From Prevotellaceae bacterium (GTDB taxonomy: Bacteria > Bacteroidota > Bacteroidia > Bacteroidales > Paludibacteraceae), in the NCBI GenBank assembly GCA_031270565.1, contig JAISXJ010000147.1, forward strand, positions 1-6,955: a stretch of 6,955 bases of DNA, in the 5' to 3' direction. A model generated the notes under the pieces. It searched no databases, was not told the DNA's origin, and saw only the letters and a list, made by a program, of their open reading frames with translations. The translations under genes and the position numbers were made by a program. Within the stretch, counting starts at the first letter, position 1. Every line of letters begins with the position of its first letter. Positions 1-5,487 of this stretch are shown here, piece by piece.

Positions 1-533
1 CTACCTACCGGAAAATTCGATGTATATTCCGGCGTTGTGGTTGTTGCAAGATAAGTATTGTCCTCATACCAGTTGTAAAACTGTACACCTTCGGGCGCAG
101 TAAACTTTAACGTAACATCTTCGTCTGCCAGAATAACGTTTTCATTTTCAATTAGTGACGGAATATTCAGTTCACCGCTACCGGCAGCTTTGACCTGATA
201 ATCTTTACCAACCTTGAGCCATTTGTTTCCATCCCAGACATAGACACCCAGACAGAAGTTTGGATTGGTGTTGTAAACAAGCATACCTACAAGGTCAATA
301 TTAACATCCTGCTCGTCGGTAATACCGACTAATTGATTGGCTGGAATCTTCTCCAAATCGGTAATACTTACATTTGAAAGCGCCAATCCGCCTTTGGTCG
401 TGCTGTTCAAGTCAAGTATAGCGCCTGCTTTGGGCGGGTCGCCGCCTCCAATAGTTACCTGCGCCGCAGCATAATTGGCGATGCTTAGAAATGCTGCCAC
501 AAAAGCAGCGAAAAGAAAGGTTTTTTGTTTCAT
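1..533 (-). CDS. Secreted surface-type protein, 5' part (runs off left edge)
   Basis: The gene reads leftward from ATG at 533-531 and stays open to the edge, giving 177 codons with no stop. Residues 1-24 form a signal peptide (MKQK, a hydrophobic stretch, then YAAA) and predicted cleavage leaves Gln25, as is usual for Bacteroidota signal-peptidase-I substrates. After it comes QVTIGGG, then AGAILDLNST, GGLALSNVSITDL and GVYVWDGNKW (about residues 25-108). This is the N-terminal module seen in many Bacteroidota FISUMP-type surface proteins. Residues about 130-177 (APEGVQFYNWYEDN, then LATTTTPEY) look like the start of an Ig-like or PKD-like beta domain. The protein is probably exported and extracellular; no enzymatic function is visible. 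The C-terminal half, which could hold a FISUMP or sorting domain, lies outside the window. No convincing promoter lies directly upstream; the nearest good -7 box on this strand is at 993-1000. The family assignment is by eye. Confidence 0.85.
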   Translation of the reverse strand, partial: MKQKTFLFAAFVAAFLSIANYAAAQVTIGGGDPPKAGAILDLNSTTKGGLALSNVSITDLEKIPANQLVGITDEQDVNIDLVGMLVYNTNPNFCLGVYVWDGNKWLKVGKDYQVKAAGSGELNIPSLIENENVILADEDVTLKFTAPEGVQFYNWYEDNTYLATTTTPEYTSNFPVG

Positions 534-570
534 AATAAACACATTTTAAATTAATTGATAGATATAATTA

Positions 571-591
571 AGTTATCAGTTATCAGTTTTT
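571..591. repeat. 7-bp tandem repeat AGTTATC
   Basis: Two exact AGTTATC units (571-577, 578-584) are followed by a degenerate third, AGTTTTT (585-591). The block sits about 40 bases upstream of the leftward surface-protein start and next to the hairpin cluster. It shares the 7-base period, but not the sequence, of the other repeat blocks in this window. Confidence 0.75.
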
Positions 592-592
592 C

Positions 593-692
593 TACCCCTC
601 GTTTGTAACGAGGGGTAAATGATAATCTCGTTTGCAACGAGACAGGTCGTTAAAAACGACCGACCAACTAACTCCTCGTCAGAGACGAGGAG
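593..692. repeat. Cluster of four perfect triloop hairpins (REP/BIME-like)
   Basis: Four consecutive perfect inverted repeats each have a 3-base loop: 593-617 (11-bp stem, loop TGT), 626-642 (7 bp, loop TGC), 645-661 (7 bp, loop AAA) and 672-692 (9 bp, loop AGA). All share the core TCGTY-NNN-RACGA, while the outer stem bases differ but remain complementary, for example TACCCC with GGGGTA in the first and CTCC with GGAG in the last. Stems that vary in sequence but keep pairing argue that the folded form matters. The architecture resembles the REP palindromes mobilised by REP-associated tyrosine transposases (RAYT). That link is inference, since no such transposase gene is in the window. The cluster lies 60-160 bases upstream of the leftward gene and may be part of its transcript leader. 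Confidence 0.8.
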
Positions 693-774
693 CAGTGAAG
701 GCAACAAAACAGAACGGCAACACCTCCGAAAATTCCGGAAATGTGCCGCAATAATTGTATATGTATATGGCAAG

Positions 775-799
775 ACAACGCAAAGAAACTTCGCGTTGT
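775..799. repeat. Fifth triloop hairpin, one mismatch
   Basis: The arm ACAACGC-A-AAG (775-785) pairs with CTT-C-GCGTTGT (789-799) around an AAA loop, with a single A/C mismatch. The 11-position stem and 3-base loop match the style of the hairpins at 593-692, and the stem again contains an AACG/CGTT step. It is probably a diverged member of the same element family. Confidence 0.6.
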
Positions 800-865
800 T
801 AAGCGTAACCTGAAAAGTTTTTAATAAATTATAATCCCTTGAATACAAGGAGTTAAGGCGAATAC

Positions 866-874
866 GGGGGGGGG
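866..874. other. Homopolymeric G9 tract
   Basis: Nine consecutive G occur in intergenic DNA, not inside any supported gene. Tracts of this length are prone to slipped-strand length change and to sequencing error. On the minus strand it would fall in the leader downstream of the -7 box at 993-1000, so a length change could affect leader structure but not a reading frame. Confidence 0.9.
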
Positions 875-992
875 CTTTTGTAACGAGCTTACTTTTAGCC
901 GGTTGAACCGTCTAATCTGAAAAAATGGTGAATATGGAATACCAGATATAAGCATCGTTTTGTATTGATTTTAGATGTGAACAATAACGGGG

Positions 993-1000
993 CAAAGGTA
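993..1000 (-). promoter_or_regulatory. Bacteroidota -7 box, leftward
   Basis: Read on the minus strand the sequence is TACCTTTG, a full match to the Bacteroidota -7 consensus TAnnTTTG, followed by CCCCG. No clear TTTG -33 box is seen about 19-20 bases upstream; that DNA is AT-rich and runs into the heptad repeats. If used, transcription would start near 985 and reach the surface-protein start at 533 after a leader of about 450 bases containing the G9 tract and the hairpins. Confidence 0.45.
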
Positions 1001-1011
1001 ATACTTTTTTA

Positions 1012-1041
1012 GTGAATAGTGAATAACGAATAGTGAATAAT
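1012..1041. repeat. 7-bp tandem repeat GTGAATA, with 24-bp dispersed copy
   Basis: Four heptads are present: GTGAATA, GTGAATA, ACGAATA, GTGAATA (1012-1039). Bases 1018-1041 recur exactly at 6522-6545 in the same orientation. The block is also nearly complementary to the TTATTCA block at 1145-1172, so the two could form the outer stem of a large imperfect hairpin with about 100 bases between the arms. Confidence 0.85.
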
Positions 1042-1047
1042 TTTTTT

Positions 1048-1098
1048 TTAGAGTATAGTTATTAGAGTTTAGAGTTTAGAGTTTAGAGTTTAGTTTAG
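1048..1098. repeat. 7-bp tandem repeat TTAGAGT
   Basis: The block reads TTAGAGT (1048-1054), a degenerate ATAGTTA (1055-1061), then four exact TTAGAGT units (1062-1089), ending in TTAGTTTAG. A related degenerate heptad block occurs in inverted orientation at 6578-6610. Confidence 0.85.
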
Positions 1099-1102
1099 TT
1101 GT

Positions 1103-1172
1103 TTCTCAATTCTCAATTCTCAATTCTCAATTCTCAATTATTTATTATTCATTATTCATTATTCATTATTCA
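1103..1172. repeat. Ten in-phase heptads: TTCTCAA x5, TTATTTA, TTATTCA x4
   Basis: Five exact TTCTCAA units (1103-1137) pass without loss of phase into TTATTTA (1138-1144) and four exact TTATTCA units (1145-1172). The array ends 5 bases before the putative -7 box of apbE (1178-1185), so it occupies the spacer and -33 zone of that promoter. Change in unit number could alter what lies at -33. Confidence 0.9.
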
Positions 1173-1177
1173 TTTTG

Positions 1178-1185
1178 TATTTTTG
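1178..1185 (+). promoter_or_regulatory. Putative -7 box for apbE
   Basis: TATTTTTG matches TAnnTTTG and lies 25 bases before the apbE ATG at 1211. There is no TTTG or TTG at the expected -33 position, which is filled by TTATTCA heptads, so the promoter may be weak or need an activator. AT-rich DNA gives such matches fairly often by chance. Confidence 0.4.
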
Positions 1186-1210
1186 TTGCGTCAACATTCA
1201 ATCATTTGTT

Positions 1211-2224
1211 ATGACAAAAAAACACTTTACACGTATCCTTGTGCCGATGTTGCTGTTGATTATCGGCGGGATATTACTGTTGTTGCCGCAACGGTCGCCC
1301 TATATCAAAGAGCAAGGCATGGTTTTCGGGACTGTCTATCACATCACATGGCAGCCGGCAACCGGACAGGCATTAGCCGACTCCATCCGGCAGTTATTTG
1401 CTGACGTGGATGCTTCTCTTTCGATGTTTAACAGGGAATCTCTTCTCTCGCGAATCAATCGCAATGAAGCAGTGCGTACGGATTGCCTCTTTGAGACCGT
1501 TTTTCTCAAGGCGCAGGAGGTGGCGGCTGCCACCGGCGGCAGATTCGATATAACCGTAGCGCCGCTGGTAAATCTCTGGGGATTTGGTTTTCAACATTAT
1601 GAGACTGTTTCCGACAGTATCATTCAACGGTTGCTGCGGACGGTCGGTTATCGGACGGTGCGTCTGGAAAACCACCAGCTTATCAAATCACATCCGGAGA
1701 CAATGCTTGACATGTCGGCAATCGCCAAAGGCTATGCCTGCGATGCAGTAGCTATGCTCTTTGAGCGACATCAGGTTGCTAATTATCTGATAGAGATTGG
1801 CGGCGAAGTGGTTGCCAAAGGGGTTAATGCTGCCGGAGAGGTCTGGCATATCGGCATCAACCGTCCCGTCGATGACGCCACTTCCGCTACGAACATCATC
1901 GAACGGGTGGTTCTGCTTTCGTCCGGCGGTATGGCAACGTCGGGCAACTATCGCAATTTTTATATGCGGGACGGCAAAAAATATGCCCATACCATCGACC
2001 CGCTGACGGGTTATCCCGTACAACATTCTCTGTTAAGCGCCACTATCATAGCCGACAACGGTATGACTGCCGATGCCTACGCCACCGCCTGTATGGCGCT
2101 TGGTTTGGAGAAAAGTTTAGCCCTCTGCCGGCAGACAGATAACATCGAGGGCTTCTTTATTTATGATGACTGCGGAGAATTGCGTATGGCATACAGTGAT
2201 GGTTTTGAGAATTGTTTGCAGTAG
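1211..2224 (+). CDS. apbE: FAD:protein FMN transferase, ApbE family
   Basis: ApbE enzymes move FMN from FAD to a Thr or Ser of periplasmic or membrane targets, classically NqrB/NqrC and RnfD/RnfG. The 337-residue product has one N-terminal hydrophobic segment (about residues 9-25) with no lipobox Cys, so it is probably anchored with its catalytic domain in the periplasm. Family signatures run in order: GTVYHITW (40-47), DASLSMFN with SRIN (67-83), GGRFDITVAPLVNLWGFG (109-126), LDMSAIAKGY (166-175), YLIEIGGEV (192-200), SGNYRNFY (244-251), HTIDPLTGYP (260-269), and the metal-binding ADAYAT (D288, T292). Its length is normal for the family. ATG at 1211 is chosen because the protein then begins MTKKH before the hydrophobic segment; the TTG at 1175 would add 12 residues translated partly from the promoter region. 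There is no Shine-Dalgarno sequence, as is usual here. A 175-base gap separates it from the next gene, so it is probably a separate transcription unit. Its flavinylated substrate is not in the window. Confidence 0.95.
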   Translation: MTKKHFTRILVPMLLLIIGGILLLLPQRSPYIKEQGMVFGTVYHITWQPATGQALADSIRQLFADVDASLSMFNRESLLSRINRNEAVRTDCLFETVFLKAQEVAAATGGRFDITVAPLVNLWGFGFQHYETVSDSIIQRLLRTVGYRTVRLENHQLIKSHPETMLDMSAIAKGYACDAVAMLFERHQVANYLIEIGGEVVAKGVNAAGEVWHIGINRPVDDATSATNIIERVVLLSSGGMATSGNYRNFYMRDGKKYAHTIDPLTGYPVQHSLLSATIIADNGMTADAYATACMALGLEKSLALCRQTDNIEGFFIYDDCGELRMAYSDGFENCLQ

Positions 2225-2344
2225 GGAACTCCTAAAAATTGCTTTTTCTGCGTTACGCTTATTTTGCCGTTGGAATCAGAGGGAGGAAATACGTTTTGTT
2301 GCTAACCGTTACTTACCGGATGTTAAAAAGAAAACATTCTCTCC

Positions 2345-2371
2345 TTTGCAAAAAAAATATCTCTACCTTTG
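2345..2371 (+). promoter_or_regulatory. Promoter for the lipoprotein-protease operon
   Basis: A perfect -7 box, TACCTTTG (2364-2371), lies 28 bases before the ATG at 2400. A TTTG (2345-2348) sits 15 bases upstream of it, closer than the usual 19-20 base spacing, with an A-rich spacer. The location, in the gap after apbE and directly ahead of a tight four-gene run, supports it as the operon promoter. The -33 assignment is less certain than the -7 box. Confidence 0.65.
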
Positions 2372-2399
2372 TCCGTCATAATATATAAATATTGTTTGT

Positions 2400-2861
2400 A
2401 TGAACAGGTTTTTTTGCTTCACAGCTGTTATCGTAACAGCTGTTTTATTGGTCAGTTGTAGTATCTTAAAAATAAACCGGTCGGCAAATGAGCAGGGTAT
2501 TGTTCCCGACTTGCCTGCCAGCATTGAGTTTTCCAAAGGGTTTCGTCTCTTTTGGAACGACTTGCAACTTGAAACGCAGGGCTTGACATCGCTTGAAGAT
2601 TATCAACCCTCCAAACAAATGCAGAGGGATAACAATATAATCGTTCTCTCAGACGGTGTATTCGGTATTCAAGGTTTTATGCAGGTGTTACCGCCTCTGT
2701 TTGATGCTCTTACTTTTGAACAGCTTGGCGGTGTGCTCACCTATTTTTCCGAAGGCGTTTATACCTTTTCCATGCCTGTAAAATCACTGCCCGCGCTGCT
2801 CGAAGTGAAAGGTATTATCCAGATAGAGATGTCCCAAAAGATCTTCTTGAAACGTTCATAA
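2400..2861 (+). CDS. Small lipoprotein with subtilase-propeptide-like domain; putative protease inhibitor
   Basis: The product has 153 residues. A lipoprotein signal peptide ends in LLVSC, with Cys20 as the lipidation site. The next residues, SILKIN, lack the acidic cluster that directs Bacteroidota lipoproteins to the surface, so it probably stays facing the periplasm. Residues about 21-85 have no recognised domain. Residues 110-148 align without gaps with residues 76-114 of the downstream protease: GGVL with GVLL, MPV (125-127) with IPV (91-93), E135 with E101, and IIQIE (139-143) with VVYVE (105-109). Upstream, GFMQVL and ALTFEQLG match AFIHL and ALTSLG. The strand-helix-strand-strand-helix-strand order fits an I9/propeptide-like fold. 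It ends 31 bases before the protease start and has its own upstream promoter. I infer a stand-alone inhibitor or folding chaperone for that protease. The lipoprotein call is firm; the function is a hypothesis. Confidence 0.9.
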   Translation: MNRFFCFTAVIVTAVLLVSCSILKINRSANEQGIVPDLPASIEFSKGFRLFWNDLQLETQGLTSLEDYQPSKQMQRDNNIIVLSDGVFGIQGFMQVLPPLFDALTFEQLGGVLTYFSEGVYTFSMPVKSLPALLEVKGIIQIEMSQKIFLKRS

Positions 2862-2892
2862 ACACACAATTCACCATTTTTCCCAAGTTAGA

Positions 2893-5034
2893 ATGAAAAA
2901 ACTATCAGTCATTTTTTTATGTGCGCTCTCTTTGACCATATCGGCGCAAACGGCTAAATTATCGCCCGTGTCACGTATTTTTATCTCGACAGAAAAACAG
3001 CAGACAGCCAAGTCTGTCTCCAGATATTTTCCCATAAAAACCGTTGCCAATGAGACATACGTCAGCGCATTTATCCACCTGACCGAGGACGCCGACACAA
3101 CGGCATTAACCAGTCTTGGCGTGCTGCTTGACGCCAAATTTGGAACCGTTCGGACTGCGCGTATTCCGGTATCGAAAGTGGAACAAGTCTCTGAACTCGA
3201 AGACGTAGTATATGTGGAGACAGGCGTGCCTGTGCGTCCGAAGATGAATCTGGTGCGCTCCTATTCCAATGTTGACCCTATTCATTTGGGAACAGACCTG
3301 CCGCAGGCATTCGACGGTAGCGGTGTGATTGTTGGCGTGGTTGATTACGGATTTCAGTACAACCACATCAATTTTTTTAATGCCGACAAAAGCGCTCTGC
3401 GCGTTAAACGGGTTTGGAATCAAAATAAAACCGGCAATCCGCCGGAAGGCTTTTCGATGGGATACGAATATACCTCTTCCGCTGACATCATTGCCGCCAA
3501 GTATGATGGCAAGCAATACGATGATTCCGGGCACGGTACGCACGTTGCCGGTATTGCCGCCGGAGCACATTCAACGTATTACGGTATTGCCCGTGAAGCA
3601 GATATTGCGCTTGTCAGTTATGACCTGCAAGATATGTCAACGGATAATGTATCCATTCTTAACGGTGTAAAATATATCTTCGACTATGCCACTTCTGTCG
3701 GCAAGCCTGCTGTGGTGAATTTAAGTCTGGGCATACATACAGGTCCGCACGACGGCACTTCAACATTTGACCGGTTAGCAGATGCCATGCAGGGAGACGG
3801 GCGGCTTCTGGTTGGCGCTGCCGGCAATGAGGGCGATTGGAAGATTCATTATTCGCAGCAGTTCGGCACAACTTCCGAATCCAAAACCTGCATTGACCTT
3901 TCTGATGTCAGCGACTACAGTGACTACAAATATGAAAGTTGGATTGATTTTTGGGGAGAGCCCAATCAGGCTTATACGGTGAAAGTTGCTATTATCAACA
4001 AATCGACGGGCGCCATTCTCTCGCAGTCGAGTTCGGTCAGCGCACTCTCGTATGAAGACATTACATTTCTACCAACGTCGGGCGCTTCAGGCGAAATCTA
4101 CATATCGTCAGAAAAAAACGCTTATAATCAGAAAGGCAATGTCAGTATAGCGATGTTTTTAAACTCTCTTAATTCTAACAGCGCCGTTACATTGATTATT
4201 CAGTCGTCGCAGCAGGGACGCATACAGGGCTGGACAGACGGTCAGTCTTCCGCCTTTACAAATGCCGGTCTCACAGGTTATGTTGATGGCGAACTTGGTT
4301 TTTCCGTTGGTGAAATAGGTGGTACAGGCAATAACATCATCTCTGTTGGCGCTTACCATAGTCGCTCAGGCAGCGGCGGAACGCAGGGAGCGATAGCCTA
4401 CTTCTCCAGTATCGGACCTACTGCCGATGGACGGTTGAAACCGGATATTACAGCGCCGGGGTACAGAACAATGTCTTCTGTTCCCGATTATATTGCTTCT
4501 GACCATACCGAAACTTACGCAGGACAAACCTACCGTTATGCTTACATGTACGGGACATCCATGTCCGCTCCCGCCGTAACGGGTATTCTGGCGTTGTGGT
4601 TACAGGCAAATCCCGCTTTAAATCCGTCACGGATACGGCAGATTTTCTCCGAAACCCAGTCTGCTGATGCGCAGACAGGCGCCCTGCCGAACAATACGTG
4701 GGGCTACGGAAAAATAAATGCGCAGGCGGGCATCCTGAAAGCTATACAAATTCTCTCCACAGAGCATCTCAAGGCGTTACCTTCTGCCATTATAGCCTAT
4801 CCCAATCCGACCGAAGGCGCATTTAAACTGCTGTTTACAAGAAATGATACCGATTTGCACGTAGCCATTTACGCTGTAAACGGGCAGAAGATATTCGACC
4901 GCTATCTGGGAACTGTCTCGGAGCGTCAGGAAGTGGATATTGATACGGACAATATTGCCGCAGGGGCGTACATTGTCAAAGTAAACGGCTCAAATGCCAT
5001 TCACGAAACATTCCGTCTGCTGGTAAAGCGATAA
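2893..5034 (+). CDS. T9SS-exported subtilisin-like serine protease (S8 family)
   Basis: This is a 713-residue endopeptidase. A signal peptide (residues 1-18, ending TISA) is followed by Gln19. Residues about 22-118 form a propeptide. The S8 triad is complete: D151 in GVVDYG, H214 in SGHGTHVAG and S556 in YGTSMSAP, with oxyanion Asn N312 in AAGNEG. LKPDITAPG (515-523) is also typical of S8. N312 and S556 are about 244 residues apart, against 66 in subtilisin, because of a beta-rich insert of roughly 150 residues (about 320-480). Its position recalls the jelly-roll insert of clostridial Csp proteases. Residues about 632-713 are a type A T9SS sorting domain: AYPNPTEG, IYAVNGQKIF, GAYIVKV and a basic end LLVKR. 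The protein should therefore cross the outer membrane by T9SS and be anchored on the surface or released. It is flanked by the propeptide-like lipoprotein (31 bases) and the GtrA-like gene (15 bases). The substrate is unknown. The start has no Shine-Dalgarno sequence but places the signal peptide exactly. Confidence 0.96.
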   Translation: MKKLSVIFLCALSLTISAQTAKLSPVSRIFISTEKQQTAKSVSRYFPIKTVANETYVSAFIHLTEDADTTALTSLGVLLDAKFGTVRTARIPVSKVEQVSELEDVVYVETGVPVRPKMNLVRSYSNVDPIHLGTDLPQAFDGSGVIVGVVDYGFQYNHINFFNADKSALRVKRVWNQNKTGNPPEGFSMGYEYTSSADIIAAKYDGKQYDDSGHGTHVAGIAAGAHSTYYGIAREADIALVSYDLQDMSTDNVSILNGVKYIFDYATSVGKPAVVNLSLGIHTGPHDGTSTFDRLADAMQGDGRLLVGAAGNEGDWKIHYSQQFGTTSESKTCIDLSDVSDYSDYKYESWIDFWGEPNQAYTVKVAIINKSTGAILSQSSSVSALSYEDITFLPTSGASGEIYISSEKNAYNQKGNVSIAMFLNSLNSNSAVTLIIQSSQQGRIQGWTDGQSSAFTNAGLTGYVDGELGFSVGEIGGTGNNIISVGAYHSRSGSGGTQGAIAYFSSIGPTADGRLKPDITAPGYRTMSSVPDYIASDHTETYAGQTYRYAYMYGTSMSAPAVTGILALWLQANPALNPSRIRQIFSETQSADAQTGALPNNTWGYGKINAQAGILKAIQILSTEHLKALPSAIIAYPNPTEGAFKLLFTRNDTDLHVAIYAVNGQKIFDRYLGTVSERQEVDIDTDNIAAGAYIVKVNGSNAIHETFRLLVKR

Positions 5035-5049
5035 GTACGTTATCCCGCC

Positions 5050-5487
5050 ATGTTCAAACGATTGTTGCATAATCTTCTGAAAGCGCCTACTCCCAATCCC
5101 TGCGTACAACTGTTGCGGTATGTGATTTCGGGTGGCGTGGCGTTTGCTGTAGATTTTACGACGCTTCGTTTACTCAATACCTGTGCAGGCTGGCACTATC
5201 AGCCGGCAGCCGCGTGCGGCTTTGTGCTGGGGTTGCTTATCACCTATCTGCTGAGTATTCTTTGGGTATTTGATGAGCGTCGATTCTCCAACAGGACTGC
5301 CGAGCTGAGTATTTTTACTGTCATCGGTGTCGTTGGACTTGGTCTAAATGCCCTGTTTATGTGGGTGTTTGTTGATATGCTTAACGGCGATGTCAGCATG
5401 GCAAAAATTATAACAACGGCAGTGGTTGCCGGATGGAATTTTACGGCAAAAAAGTGTATCCTTTTCTCCAAAAGAAAAAAGACATGA
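5050..5487 (+). CDS. GtrA-family four-helix membrane protein
   Basis: The product has 145 residues with four predicted membrane helices (about 22-42, 52-74, 86-110, 117-138) and a basic tail, SKRKKT. Family features are RYVISGGVAFAVDF in helix 1, the GFVLGLLITYLLSILWVF stretch of helix 2, and the closing WNFTAKKCILF. GtrA-like proteins are thought to flip, or help transfer, polyprenyl-linked sugars across the inner membrane and usually neighbour glycosyltransferases. None is seen here. It begins 15 bases after the protease stop and shares an ATGA overlap with the next gene, so it is almost certainly co-transcribed with both. A role in glycan supply for surface anchoring is conceivable but only inferred. 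Confidence 0.9.
   Translation: MFKRLLHNLLKAPTPNPCVQLLRYVISGGVAFAVDFTTLRLLNTCAGWHYQPAAACGFVLGLLITYLLSILWVFDERRFSNRTAELSIFTVIGVVGLGLNALFMWVFVDMLNGDVSMAKIITTAVVAGWNFTAKKCILFSKRKKT

Larger units (their letters stand above)
534..1210. other. Structured 677-base intergenic region
   Basis: This divergent region lies between the leftward surface-protein gene and rightward apbE. I see no credible gene in it: the short open frames cross the hairpins and repeats and have no recognisable product. From left to right it holds a heptad repeat (571-591), four triloop hairpins (593-692), a fifth hairpin (775-799), a weak CCTTG/CAAGG hairpin (837-850), nine G (866-874) followed by TTTGTAACGAG (877-887), a copy of an 11-base piece of the first hairpin, a small CGGTT/AACCG palindrome (900-910), a minus-strand -7 box (993-1000), and three heptad-repeat blocks (1012-1172). 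Its low-complexity composition contrasts with the coding DNA on either side. Confidence 0.8.

Noticed and set aside
593..692. CRISPR array
   Set aside because: The repeated units are short palindromes of differing stem sequence, spaced by 2-10 bases, with no constant repeat and spacer lengths and no cas genes.
619..813. Plus-strand open frame through the same hairpins
   Set aside because: Its sequence is the opposite-strand reading of the same repeats, and it lacks a promoter or family resemblance.
576..848. Minus-strand open frame of about 90 codons across the hairpin region
   Set aside because: It is built from the palindromic repeats themselves, has no recognisable domain and no plausible start context. 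Its openness is explained by the hairpin sequences.
1099..1404. Plus-strand open frame beginning in the heptad repeats
   Set aside because: Its first part is a translation of the 7-bp repeats and the rest overlaps apbE out of frame.
2225..2399. Possible small gene or gene remnant between apbE and the lipoprotein gene
   Set aside because: An open frame overlaps the end of apbE and runs through the promoter, but it shows no recognisable protein features. The stretch is better explained as intergenic DNA carrying the TACCTTTG promoter.
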